Assembly: GCA_003157225.1 (NCBI GenBank)
Contig: PMIZ01000524.1
Coordinates: forward strand, 1 to 11,844
Direction of reading: 5' to 3'
Source: Actinomycetota bacterium
GTDB taxonomy: Bacteria; Actinomycetota; Thermoleophilia; RBG-16-64-13
Length of the DNA: 11,844 nucleotides
In this document: piece by piece, positions 1 through 6,929 of the stretch
Layout: every line of letters starts with the position of its first letter
How positions within the stretch are numbered: position 1 is the first letter of the stretch
Made by a program: the position numbers and the translations under genes
Notes under the pieces: generated by a model
What the model was told of the DNA's origin: nothing
The model's input: the letters and a program-made list of their open reading frames with translations, nothing else
Databases searched by the model: none

Positions 1-1151
1 CGGTGAAGCGCTATCTCCCACGGGTGTGTGGAATGCAGGCCCGAGGCAACCTTCAGGTTCATCGACCTATCCGAAACGGGGATCGGGGCCGACCGGCCAG
101 CGACGTCGATGAGACGACGGACACTCTGAAGCACCCTGGTGCCCGGGAGTCCTTGGGCGTCGAGCGCCGCGGCCCTTTTCGACGCCATGTCTTCCAGAAT
201 GCTGTAGAAGGAACTCAGTTCTGCAGAATCAAGCTCGATGCACTCTACCCCCTTGGCCTTGGCCCGCAAAAGGGCATCTTGCTCCACTCTCAGTATCGTC
301 TGCTCGAGTTCTGCCTGAAGCGCAAGGCCGCTGGTATCGAAGACAGTCTGAATATCAGCGGGCAGCGTGTTCCATTTGTCTAGACTCATGGCCAGGAAGT
401 CACCTGGTGGCATGGGCATATGCATATTCGTTGCATATCGTATTGTCCCCAGATCGGCATCGGTCAATATGCTGCAAATGTCAACTAGGCCATCGACAAC
501 TCCATCTTCTAAGCTCTGACCTACTCTTGTCATGGGACGAATCGATGTCTCCACAGGTACGCCGCCCAGCCGACCAAGTACTTCCGATTGTATCCCGAAC
601 ACGAGGTATCTTAGATTCTTGAAATCACCAAGCGTCAGCACTGGCCTATTTTTGGTATATAGCCAGTGCTCGGGGTTAGCGAATCCGCACAACAGTCTCA
701 GGTCGGAATACTCATTGGCAACCTCCGGAAACTGACTGATAAGCTCGTTGAATACTTGCCCGGCGCCAAAAATGTCTGTGCCGTAGGTGAACAACGGCAG
801 TTCCTTTCCGATGATGAAGGGGGAACCCGCCATCATGGTGATTCCGTGGGAAATGTCGAACACACTACCAAGCTGCCGCCTCCAGTCTGTCCAGGTTTCA
901 CTTCCCATGAACCCCTGGGCACTGGTATCGCAGAAGGTGAATTGAACCCTGCCACCGGTCTCATGTTGTATCCGCTCCGCCCAGCCTTCGAACACGCGCT
1001 CTATCGGATTCCCGGAGGGTAGACCGGTAGTGATTCTCAAATGAATCGCGCCGGCTGGTGCTGATGCTCCTGACGACCTTTCCTCTCTCTCCCCATCGAG
1101 AATCTCCCCTACTGCGAATCTCTGAATCGATGATTCCTCGCTATGGACCAT
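1..1151 (-). CDS. DctP-like (TRAP solute-binding fold) protein, probable tandem fusion; 3' end off window
   Basis: Translating the minus strand from ATG 1151 gives 383 codons with no stop before the window edge. Residues 36-350 carry DctP-family features: LRITTGLPSGNP at 38-49, a WNTLP segment, and the C-terminal LDAQGLPGTRVL motif followed by RRLIDVAG, where paralogs 1303-2304 and 3402-4421 end or nearly end. This frame instead continues through a short Pro/Ser linker into MNLKVASGLHSTHPWE (about 364-379), which resembles the domain-1 start LRITTGLPSGNP. A second DctP domain therefore appears to begin and is cut by the edge. ATG 1151 has a GAAAGG (1162-1167) 10 nt upstream; an in-frame ATG at 1220 lacks a clear ribosome site. 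No hydrophobic signal peptide follows either start. Last gene seen of a four-gene minus-strand series, 151 bp after its neighbour. Family call is firm; ligand unknown. Confidence 0.8.
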   Translation of the reverse strand, partial: MVHSEESSIQRFAVGEILDGEREERSSGASAPAGAIHLRITTGLPSGNPIERVFEGWAERIQHETGGRVQFTFCDTSAQGFMGSETWTDWRRQLGSVFDISHGITMMAGSPFIIGKELPLFTYGTDIFGAGQVFNELISQFPEVANEYSDLRLLCGFANPEHWLYTKNRPVLTLGDFKNLRYLVFGIQSEVLGRLGGVPVETSIRPMTRVGQSLEDGVVDGLVDICSILTDADLGTIRYATNMHMPMPPGDFLAMSLDKWNTLPADIQTVFDTSGLALQAELEQTILRVEQDALLRAKAKGVECIELDSAELSSFYSILEDMASKRAAALDAQGLPGTRVLQSVRRLIDVAGRSAPIPVSDRSMNLKVASGLHSTHPWEIALH

Positions 1152-1302
1152 GTCCTGAGCACCTTTCTTGTTTGCGCTCGCCGATGCCGGCCTTGAAGCC
1201 ACCGGCGCCTTGCGGGGCATAGAAGTGACTGCGACGCCTTTGCCTGCACCACCGTGTCGGCAGTGCAGGAGACCACGGGAGACCGACCATACGGAGGACG
1301 AC

Positions 1303-2304
1303 CTAGGTGCCGGTGCTGGCGCAAAGTTGGCGCGTTCTCTCAAAGATCGTGGAACCGGGAAACCCTTGACGATCGAGTTCGTTCGCCGCATCGGTAGCTG
1401 ATTCGCCCCATATCCGACGGAACTCGTCCAGATCCTCTACCGGCAGGCGTGCGATCTCAATGCCCTCAGACCGGGCCCAGTCGAAGGTGGCCTGCTCAGA
1501 AACCGTGAGAACATTGTCCAACTCGGTCTCGATCCACTTGCGTTCCTCCTCGAATACCCCCTGGACAGCCTGCGGCAGAGTGTTCCATTTGTCGACATCC
1601 ATGTAGAAGTAGTCCCCCGCCGGCGGACAAACAAGAGGCAAATGAAGCACGTGCCTCACCAAGGCACCATAGGCAAATGACTGCAAGAGCTCCGCGGGAA
1701 ACATGGCACCATCTACTCTCTTGTCCCGCAGTTCAGGAAATATGTCTATGACCAGCGGGGTTTCTACCGCGCCGAGGCGGCTAAGCAATCCACCGAAGCC
1801 CACCATCGGTGCAAGTGTTAGACCGGCAAGGTCACGCAGACCGTGCAGAGGTCCCCGAGTCGCGCCAACAACGCAACCGGCCACGCCATGGCCGAAAAGC
1901 ACCGTGCGGCCGTCGAACTCCTGACGGATTTCGGCAAACTCATCCCACAGTCTGTTCCAGACCTTCCGCGCCGAGATCACACTTACCCCCTGAAAGAAGC
2001 ACGGTAGCGTCTTCGCTATCGGGAAGTTATTGGGCACAAGTGCGGGATTGGAAGCTCGTATGTCAAACGAACCAGCTTCCAAGAACGGCATGGGAGCCCC
2101 AGGTGGAAGGCTATCGACAGACCGACTACCAACCGGTTCATATCCCGTTGGAGAGCCCGAAGACACGACGATGGCCACTCTACCCTCGGTACGATCACCG
2201 ATTCGCCCTGCCCATTCCACCATCACCGCATGCAACGGCGACACAGGAGACAGACCGGTATGCATAGTCAGTCTTGCAGGGATTATGTCTTGCACACTGT
2301 CCAT
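1303..2304 (-). CDS. DctP-like (TRAP solute-binding fold) protein without signal peptide
   Basis: A 333-residue protein of usual DctP length. Visible family features: LTMHTGLSPVSPLH near the N-terminus (12-25), a KVWNRLWDEF helix (114-123), GLTLAPMVGFGGLLSRLGAVETP (161-183, the inter-lobe segment), RVDGAMF (196-202), DKWNTLP, and the terminal ELDRQGFPGSTIF. Known DctP proteins are periplasmic or lipid-anchored receptors for TRAP transporters. Here the N-terminus (MDSVQDIIPAR) is polar, with no signal peptide, and no DctQM genes are nearby. The Arg normally found in the K-[I/L]-R ligand motif is Ala165. A TTG three codons upstream abuts the ribosome site, so ATG 2304 is the start. It lies 66 bp after the EFR1-type gene and probably shares its transcript. 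Role inferred only: binding of a small molecule, perhaps in the cytoplasm. Confidence 0.85.
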   Translation of the reverse strand: MDSVQDIIPARLTMHTGLSPVSPLHAVMVEWAGRIGDRTEGRVAIVVSSGSPTGYEPVGSRSVDSLPPGAPMPFLEAGSFDIRASNPALVPNNFPIAKTLPCFFQGVSVISARKVWNRLWDEFAEIRQEFDGRTVLFGHGVAGCVVGATRGPLHGLRDLAGLTLAPMVGFGGLLSRLGAVETPLVIDIFPELRDKRVDGAMFPAELLQSFAYGALVRHVLHLPLVCPPAGDYFYMDVDKWNTLPQAVQGVFEEERKWIETELDNVLTVSEQATFDWARSEGIEIARLPVEDLDEFRRIWGESATDAANELDRQGFPGSTIFERTRQLCASTGT

Positions 2305-2313
2305 AATGAGCAA

Positions 2314-2319
2314 CTCCTT
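2314..2319 (-). promoter_or_regulatory. Ribosome binding site AAGGAG fixing the start at 2304
   Basis: AAGGAG on the minus strand ends 9 nt before ATG 2304. The longer reading starts at TTG 2313, directly against this site with no spacer, which would be non-functional. The start is therefore placed at ATG 2304. Confidence 0.7.
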
Positions 2320-2370
2320 AAGTAGACAACTCCCACCGTGAAGACCACGCTTGCACGAACACGCAGCAGC

Positions 2371-3321
2371 TCAGCTCAGGCCTTTTCCGATAGTCCACAT
2401 GGGGCGGCCGGAGTGGGTCACGCACAGAGGGGTGTCGAAACCGATCTTCTCCACCGGAACGAGCCTTCGGAAAGCGCCGTCAGCTTCGGCCTGTGCCAGA
2501 CGCGGTAGTAGATCTGCCTTCATACTCTCTAGATTATGGTGACCGGCGGCGAATAGCCCCAACCAGGCACTGTCGTCCAAAGCGCCTGTCGGACAGATCA
2601 TTGTGCAGAAGTTGCAGCCTATGCAGGGTGTTGCGATTACAGAAGGGTTCACCGAGTGATCCATGCCATCCATGGGGCAATTCTCCATGCATAGCGTGCA
2701 TTCTGGAAACAGGCACTTTTCTTTGTGAAACCTCAGCATCGCCCTGAACGGATTGCTCATCTGGTTGAGATCAACATTAGGGAGTGGAGGCAACGCCGGC
2801 ATTGGTGGTGGTGACGGAGGTATCGGAGGAATGAGGTCGCTCTCGCCAGCTGCGATCCGTTGGCTGCGCTTGACCATTGCACTGCCAAATGCTTCGGCTT
2901 CCTGCAAGTCGGTCGCATCAGGATGGCCATCGGTTGGATACGGGTCGGGGGTCATGGGGAGATAGCTCTTCGCGTACCAGTCACGGATTCCGATGACAAC
3001 TAGACCACGGCGCTTCAGCCGCGGCATGATTGAGGGCGCGAAGAATTCAGGCAGGCAACCATGGGTCGAGAAGGCAAAGACGTGCCTTCCACCAACGAAA
3101 CGCATCTTGTTGATGAATAGCTTGACGTTCAGAGGTTCATACAGATCATAGACGGGGCACCCCACGCCGATAAGGTCGTACGTGTTCAACGCTCCAGGGT
3201 TCGCGTCCTTGATCCTGACAAGATCGCAATGCCCCGCTTCTGCGATAACTCCGGCCTGAATCGCCCTTGCAACCTTCTCGGTATTGCCGGTTTGAGAATA
3301 GTAGATGACTAGACACTTCAT
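2371..3321 (-). CDS. EFR1-type flavodoxin-ferredoxin fusion (FMN + 2x[4Fe-4S])
   Basis: A 316-residue soluble electron carrier. Residues 1-155 are a flavodoxin-like domain with the FMN phosphate loop SQTGNT (9-14). A proline-rich linker follows (about 164-181), then a two-cluster ferredoxin: Cys203/208/211/215 followed by Pro, and Cys233/236/239/243 followed by Pro. The first motif is C-x4-C-x2-C-x3-CP, the second the standard C-x2-C-x2-C-x3-CP. Proteins of this layout (EFR1 family) are thought to move low-potential electrons, but the partners of this one are unknown. It sits between two DctP-like genes on the same strand (80 bp after one, 66 bp before the next). It has a paralog at 4765-5727 on the opposite strand, with the same cofactor motifs and a shared MRFVGG segment. 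The frame stays open upstream to 3420, but ATG 3321 starts the flavodoxin fold and has a good ribosome site. Confidence 0.9.
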   Translation of the reverse strand: MKCLVIYYSQTGNTEKVARAIQAGVIAEAGHCDLVRIKDANPGALNTYDLIGVGCPVYDLYEPLNVKLFINKMRFVGGRHVFAFSTHGCLPEFFAPSIMPRLKRRGLVVIGIRDWYAKSYLPMTPDPYPTDGHPDATDLQEAEAFGSAMVKRSQRIAAGESDLIPPIPPSPPPMPALPPLPNVDLNQMSNPFRAMLRFHKEKCLFPECTLCMENCPMDGMDHSVNPSVIATPCIGCNFCTMICPTGALDDSAWLGLFAAGHHNLESMKADLLPRLAQAEADGAFRRLVPVEKIGFDTPLCVTHSGRPMWTIGKGLS

Positions 3322-3328
3322 GGATCGG

Positions 3329-3334
3329 CTCCTC
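3329..3334 (-). promoter_or_regulatory. Ribosome binding site GAGGAG fixing the start at 3321
   Basis: GAGGAG on the minus strand, 7 nt before ATG 3321. It supports starting the EFR1-type gene at MKCLVIYYSQTGNT rather than at an upstream in-frame codon (3420) that would add 33 residues unrelated to the flavodoxin fold and overlap the preceding gene. Confidence 0.7.
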
Positions 3335-3401
3335 GTTAGACTGACCGAACAGACGAAACCGCGAGACACTGGCATCTGGCGTCCGGACGATAGAGACAGG
3401 A

Positions 3402-4421
3402 CTATCTCGGCCGAACCCACTCCTCGACCAACCGGCGTGTCTCCCGGAATATCTTGGTCCCAGGAAGACCTTGAGCATCCAGTTCGCCGGCCTCCCGCAG
3501 AGCTACTACTCTCATCAAGTCAAAGAGGCGGTTGCGGTCCTCTCTTGACAGCTCCAGGAACTGATGCCCCTGAGTGATCGCATAGTCATGGGACTTACGA
3601 TCTATGTCCAATACGACCGCATCCAGCGCCGCCTCAAGCCCTGGCCTATTGTCATCAAAGGCCTTCTGGATATCCGATGGCAACTGATTCCACACTTCAG
3701 GACTCATGACATAAGTATCAAGAGGCGGATTACAGGTATGCAGGCGGGTCCCATAGAGGGTTGTCTCTGAAATACCGAACTCCATCAGTGCTTCCTTGAT
3801 GAATATCAAGCCATCAACATCACTCGCGGCCAACGTGCGGGGGTTGTCCAAAGGAGTGAACACAGCCCCCAGCTTGCCAATGAGGTCGGCGAATTCACCC
3901 ATGATCCCCGTAAGCTTCAGCCCTTCGAAAGCGTCCAGGGTAGGAACTGGCCTCTTGGACAAGACCAAGAACTCCGGCTCCGGATGACATCCGAGTACTA
4001 TCAGACTGGAGTACTCGTTCCGCAACTCAGGAAACTCCTGCCACAGCGCCCTATGAATCTCGCGTACTCCGAGAAGGTCTGCCCCATAGACGAAGTACTT
4101 CAATGCCCGTGAGATAGGAAGTGGCGTCCCCGGAACCAGAGCGGTGATGATGCTGATATCCGCCCTGTCAAACACCTGTCTCCATCCCTGCCACACCACT
4201 GGGGCAAGCGCATCCGCACTATTGGCGGCTTCGAAGACGTTGCGTTCGTAACGAGGGGTAATCCTTACTCTGTTGTCCGTCTCATGCTCGATCTTCTCTA
4301 TCCACCTGATGTTTGTCTTTTCCCGAGGGTTATCCGGAGGGAGAAAAGACATGAAGGATAGGTCGATACGAGGAACAGAGTGGACCGGAGTAAGCAAGCC
4401 GGGATCAAGTTGGGCTCCCAT
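3402..4421 (-). CDS. DctP-like (TRAP solute-binding fold) protein without signal peptide
   Basis: A 339-residue protein, first gene of the minus-strand series. Family features: IDLSFMSFLPPDNPREK (19-35), the inter-lobe segment SKRPVPTLDAFEGLKLTGIM (155-174), LGAVFTPLDNPRTL, DVDGLIF (201-207), PEVWNQLP (241-248) and the terminal ELDAQGLPGTKIF. Known DctP proteins deliver carboxylates to DctQM permeases from outside the membrane. This one begins MGAQLDPGLLTPVHSVPR, with no hydrophobic core, and no in-frame upstream start supplies one. Thr171 stands where the family usually has the substrate-carboxylate Arg. The start is supported by AAAGGAG (4432-4438) 10 nt upstream. It is divergent from the EFR1 gene at 4765 and 80 bp upstream of the EFR1 gene at 3321. 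Function not known; a ligand-binding role in a redox pathway is inference. Confidence 0.87.
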   Translation of the reverse strand: MGAQLDPGLLTPVHSVPRIDLSFMSFLPPDNPREKTNIRWIEKIEHETDNRVRITPRYERNVFEAANSADALAPVVWQGWRQVFDRADISIITALVPGTPLPISRALKYFVYGADLLGVREIHRALWQEFPELRNEYSSLIVLGCHPEPEFLVLSKRPVPTLDAFEGLKLTGIMGEFADLIGKLGAVFTPLDNPRTLAASDVDGLIFIKEALMEFGISETTLYGTRLHTCNPPLDTYVMSPEVWNQLPSDIQKAFDDNRPGLEAALDAVVLDIDRKSHDYAITQGHQFLELSREDRNRLFDLMRVVALREAGELDAQGLPGTKIFRETRRLVEEWVRPR

Positions 4422-4539
4422 GGCGCAGGTTCTCCTTTGTGGCGCGACCTGACCGATACTTCTCGTCTTTCACGGCATCGGCCTACGTTGGGTTCAGCAC
4501 GATCTATCTCATCGCCCCCTTCGCTTCGTGTGTCGGGGT

Positions 4540-4569
4540 TTGACAACCGCGCGGCGCTAGCTCTAATAT
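4540..4569 (+). promoter_or_regulatory. Sigma70-type promoter for the plus-strand EFR1/SnoaL operon
   Basis: TTGACA at 4540-4545 (perfect -35) and TAATAT at 4564-4569 (one mismatch to TATAAT), separated by 18 bp. It lies 195 bp before ATG 4765, so the transcript would have a leader of about 190 nt containing the palindromes and tandem repeat listed below. No equally good promoter was seen for the divergent minus-strand genes. Confidence 0.6.
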
Positions 4570-4627
4570 CATACCGTAACATACTGTTGTGTAGTGTAAG
4601 CGGAGTCTGGATGTCACAGCCAGGGGA

Positions 4628-4661
4628 AAGCATGCTTCTTTCGCGCTCGAAAACAGCTGTT
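4628..4661. promoter_or_regulatory. Pair of 10-bp palindromes, possible operator
   Basis: AAGCATGCTT (4628-4637) and AACAGCTGTT (4652-4661) are both perfect palindromes with centres 24 bp apart, downstream of the promoter. The second lies within AAACAGCTGTTC, one mismatch from the Gram-positive LexA-type GAAC-N4-GTTC. Binding by any regulator is inference. Confidence 0.3.
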
Positions 4662-4671
4662 CTGGCTAGTG

Positions 4672-4695
4672 GCGTGAGTGCGCGCGTGAGTGCGC
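4672..4695 (+). repeat. Perfect 12-bp tandem repeat in the leader
   Basis: GCGTGAGTGCGC occurs twice with no gap, 70 bp before the EFR1 start. It could be a regulator-binding repeat, part of leader folding, or simple slippage. A small hairpin (ACCCG/CGGGT, about 4721-4735) lies further downstream. Confidence 0.6.
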
Positions 4696-4764
4696 CCAAC
4701 AGGCCGTTGATCGTGGAAGACCCGCCCGACGGGTGTCGGTAACCCAGGACGATCAGGAGCAAAG

Positions 4765-5727
4765 ATGAGATGCCTCGTCGTTTTCTTCTCGCAGTCAGGC
4801 AACACTGAACGAATTGCTCAGGCCGTTCGCGAGGGTGTGGAAGCAGCCGCCGATAACTGCGAAATCCTCCCGGTGAAGGAGGCGAATCCCCGTCGCCTAC
4901 GTGACTACGATCTGTTGGGCATCGGCTCACCCGTCTGGGGCGCGGAACCTCCCAATGTGGCTGGTTTCCTAAGGAACATGCGCTTCGTCGGGGGCAAACA
5001 CGCCTTTGCTTTCTGTACACATGGCGGGGTTGGTGACCCGTTCTTCCCCAGTGTGATAGCGAAGTTGAAAGACCGAGGCCTGGTCGTGATCGGAGCCCGT
5101 GACTGGCATGGCGACGTCTCGCTCTATCACCACTGCCAGCCCTATCCCACAGCAGGACACCCCGACAAGATCGACCTCCAGGAAGCATGCGAGTTCGGTC
5201 GCGACATGGTGGAGCGCAGCCGCAGGGTCTCCGCGGGTGAACCCGGTCTCGAACTGCTCGCTCCGCCGCCTCCAGGGCCCATGACCGAAACCGAGGCAGA
5301 GGGCTACGCCCTCGTGAAGAGCCTACCGAAGAAACTCAAGTTCCACCAAGAGAAATGTACTTATCCGGCCTGTCGCCTCTGCATGGACAACTGCCCGGTC
5401 AATGGCATCGATTTGACCATAGACCCGCCTGTCATCGCCAAGCCGTGTGCTGCCTGCGAGTTCTGCGCTCGTATCTGCCCCACCGGCGCCCTGGACGTGA
5501 GCGATTGGCTGCAAGCGATGGCCCCGAGTGGACCTGCGATGATGAGGAATGTGATCTTGCCGAGCCTCGAGCGGGCGGAGGGAGAGGGTAGATTCAGGAG
5601 ACTGCTCCCCCTTGAGCAGGTCGGTTTCACTCTGAACTACGAGATCCACACGAGACACCCGCAGTGGGTCATCGGCACAGGTTATGTGGATGAGAACGAT
5701 AGCAACAGCGGATCGGGAGGTCAGTGA
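4765..5727 (+). CDS. EFR1-type flavodoxin-ferredoxin fusion (FMN + 2x[4Fe-4S])
   Basis: A 320-residue paralog of the minus-strand protein at 2371-3321. The flavodoxin domain (1-155) has SQSGNT at 9-14 and the conserved NMRFVGGKHAFAFCTHGG stretch. A short proline-rich linker (APPPPGP, 166-172) leads to the ferredoxin domain with Cys198/203/206/210 (C-x4-C-x2-C-x3-CP) and Cys228/231/234/238 (C-x2-C-x2-C-x3-CP). About 75 residues follow, ending in a Ser/Gly-rich tail. No signal peptide or membrane segment, so cytoplasmic. ATG 4765 follows AGGAG with a 5-nt spacer. The stop TGA overlaps the ATG of the SnoaL-like gene (4-bp overlap region at 5724-5728), implying translational coupling. The coupling suggests that the electrons serve the partner's pathway, which is inference. 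Confidence 0.92.
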   Translation: MRCLVVFFSQSGNTERIAQAVREGVEAAADNCEILPVKEANPRRLRDYDLLGIGSPVWGAEPPNVAGFLRNMRFVGGKHAFAFCTHGGVGDPFFPSVIAKLKDRGLVVIGARDWHGDVSLYHHCQPYPTAGHPDKIDLQEACEFGRDMVERSRRVSAGEPGLELLAPPPPGPMTETEAEGYALVKSLPKKLKFHQEKCTYPACRLCMDNCPVNGIDLTIDPPVIAKPCAACEFCARICPTGALDVSDWLQAMAPSGPAMMRNVILPSLERAEGEGRFRRLLPLEQVGFTLNYEIHTRHPQWVIGTGYVDENDSNSGSGGQ

Positions 5728-6416
5728 TGGCGGCCCACACTCTGGAGAAGACCGTCGAACGGTTGGTCGCTGTCCACGAGGTCCAGCAAGTCATGGGCAA
5801 GTACGAGTACTACCTGGAATGCGGCATGGGCGAAGAGATAGTAGGCCTGTTTGCCGCAAAGACGCCTGGCGTTACCGCCAACATCGGTGATTGGGGCGTC
5901 TTCAAGGGTATCGATGGGGTACGGCGGCTCTTTGTCGGCATCATAGCCGGCATGATGAAGCAGCCTGGTTGCTTGGCCGAAGCCGATCTCACCACCCCGG
6001 TCATCGAGATTGCTGGGGACGGGAGCACCGCGAAGGCAGTCTGGCTCTCACCCGGTTTCGAAACCACGAGAGACCCTCGCACGAACGAGGTTAGGGCAGG
6101 CTGGTGCTGGACCAAGTACGCCTGCGACTTCGTCAAGGAGGACGGGGAGTGGAAGTTATGGCACTGGAACAACTTCCTCACCTTCTTCTCCGAGTACGAC
6201 AAGGGCTGGAAAGAGGGCGGTGAACACTACACGCGCCATAAGGGCGAGGAGCTGGCCTTCCCGCCCGAGCTGGCTCCTGATGGACCTCCTTTGCACCGGC
6301 ACATGCCCTACTCCCCGGACAGCGCACCTCAGTTGCTTCCGGCGTTTCCCACACCCTACGAGACCTACGACGGAAGCCAGGATTGGATCGATCCGACACG
6401 CCCTTGCCTCGGGTAG
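5727..6416 (+). CDS. SnoaL/NTF2-like fold protein, possible lyase or isomerase
   Basis: A 229-residue protein. Residues 8-150 look like a SnoaL-like (NTF2 superfamily) cone: N-terminal helices with VMGKYEYYLECG, then WGVFKGIDGVRRLF, then the C-terminal strands WCWTKYACDFVKEDGEWKLW. This fold covers dehydratases, isomerases and binding proteins acting on polycyclic or aromatic small molecules (for example SnoaL and bile-acid BaiE), so the exact reaction cannot be read here. About 70 residues follow the fold, rich in Pro and aromatics and ending YETYDGSQDWIDPTRPCLG. ATG 5727 overlaps the TGA of the EFR1 gene and has GGGAGG six nt upstream; an in-frame GTG one codon earlier is too close to that site. 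Its coupling to a reductase-type electron carrier suggests a shared reductive pathway (inference). Confidence 0.82.
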   Translation: MAAHTLEKTVERLVAVHEVQQVMGKYEYYLECGMGEEIVGLFAAKTPGVTANIGDWGVFKGIDGVRRLFVGIIAGMMKQPGCLAEADLTTPVIEIAGDGSTAKAVWLSPGFETTRDPRTNEVRAGWCWTKYACDFVKEDGEWKLWHWNNFLTFFSEYDKGWKEGGEHYTRHKGEELAFPPELAPDGPPLHRHMPYSPDSAPQLLPAFPTPYETYDGSQDWIDPTRPCLG

Positions 6417-6604
6417 CGCCAACAAGCGGCTGAGCACGCTACCGTAGCTCCGGGTGAACACCTGGGCGGAAGGTTCGGATACCCGCTGTTCGGCGGCACC
6501 CGCGGCGCCCGCCCGCGAGGGCAACGCATACATTCGGTGAGCTTTTTCGGGGTCGACGCCGCTGCTCGGCGTGCAGCCATTTCCACGTGCGTAATCCACG
6601 CAAA

Positions 6605-6657
6605 CCGATCAGCCGAAACGCCCGCATGCCGATCAACCATTCCGCTCATGCCGATCA
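6605..6657. repeat. Spaced CCGATCA repeats, possible IS21-like element end
   Basis: CCGATCA occurs at 6605-6611, 6629-6635 and 6651-6657 (24- and 22-bp periods). The last two are within identical 11-mers CATGCCGATCA (6625-6635, 6647-6657), followed by or set in CATTCCGCT-like sequence. IS21-family ends carry multiple short internal repeats, and this pattern resembles them. No istA or istB gene remains, so this would be a solo end or remnant. Confidence 0.35.
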
Positions 6658-6794
6658 GGTCGGAGCGAAGCGACGCTCAGGTGGCTAACAGGTAGCAGAT
6701 TGATCGTGAGGGGTGCAAAAACCTCGATCTCGCCTATCAAAGGCAGCATCGGCTACGATTCAGGATTCTCGAAACCACTGAACCGGGAGTGCCG

Positions 6795-6929
6795 ATGCTG
6801 TTGTCACTTCTCTACTTCGCTGTTTGCCGGCTTTGGTCCGGCCCCCTTCGGGAGCTGGACGAGCACTACTGCTCGCTGGCTATCGCCCGTTGGGAGGCGT
6901 TTTCCAGCGAAAGGGCCAGGAAGTTGTGA
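6795..6929 (+). pseudogene. Short frame, possible decayed transposase N-terminus
   Basis: ATG 6795 follows GGGAG by 5 nt and opens a 44-residue frame beginning MLLSLLYFAVCRL. The first dozen residues resemble the starts of some high-GC IS481/IS3-type transposases (MLxSLLYxxxRRL). The rest does not match that pattern, and the frame stops at 6927-6929. It could equally be chance. Placed here because it sits in a stretch with other mobile-element traces. Confidence 0.25.

Noticed and set aside
3..735. Plus-strand open frames over the left end
   Set aside because: They are antisense to the DctP-like gene, which has family motifs throughout. They carry no motifs of their own.
1152..1302. A frameshift joining the DctP-like genes at 1303 and 1151 into one protein
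   Set aside because: The upstream gene ends with the normal DctP C-terminus and a stop, and the downstream gene has its own ribosome site and start.
4570..4764. A cobalamin or other riboswitch in the long leader
   Set aside because: No conserved riboswitch box was recognised by eye; only short palindromes and the tandem repeat.
4298..5188. A 296-codon minus-strand frame across the divergent promoter
   Set aside because: It overlaps two well-supported genes in other frames, is Arg/Ser-rich as expected for a shadow frame, and covers the promoter.
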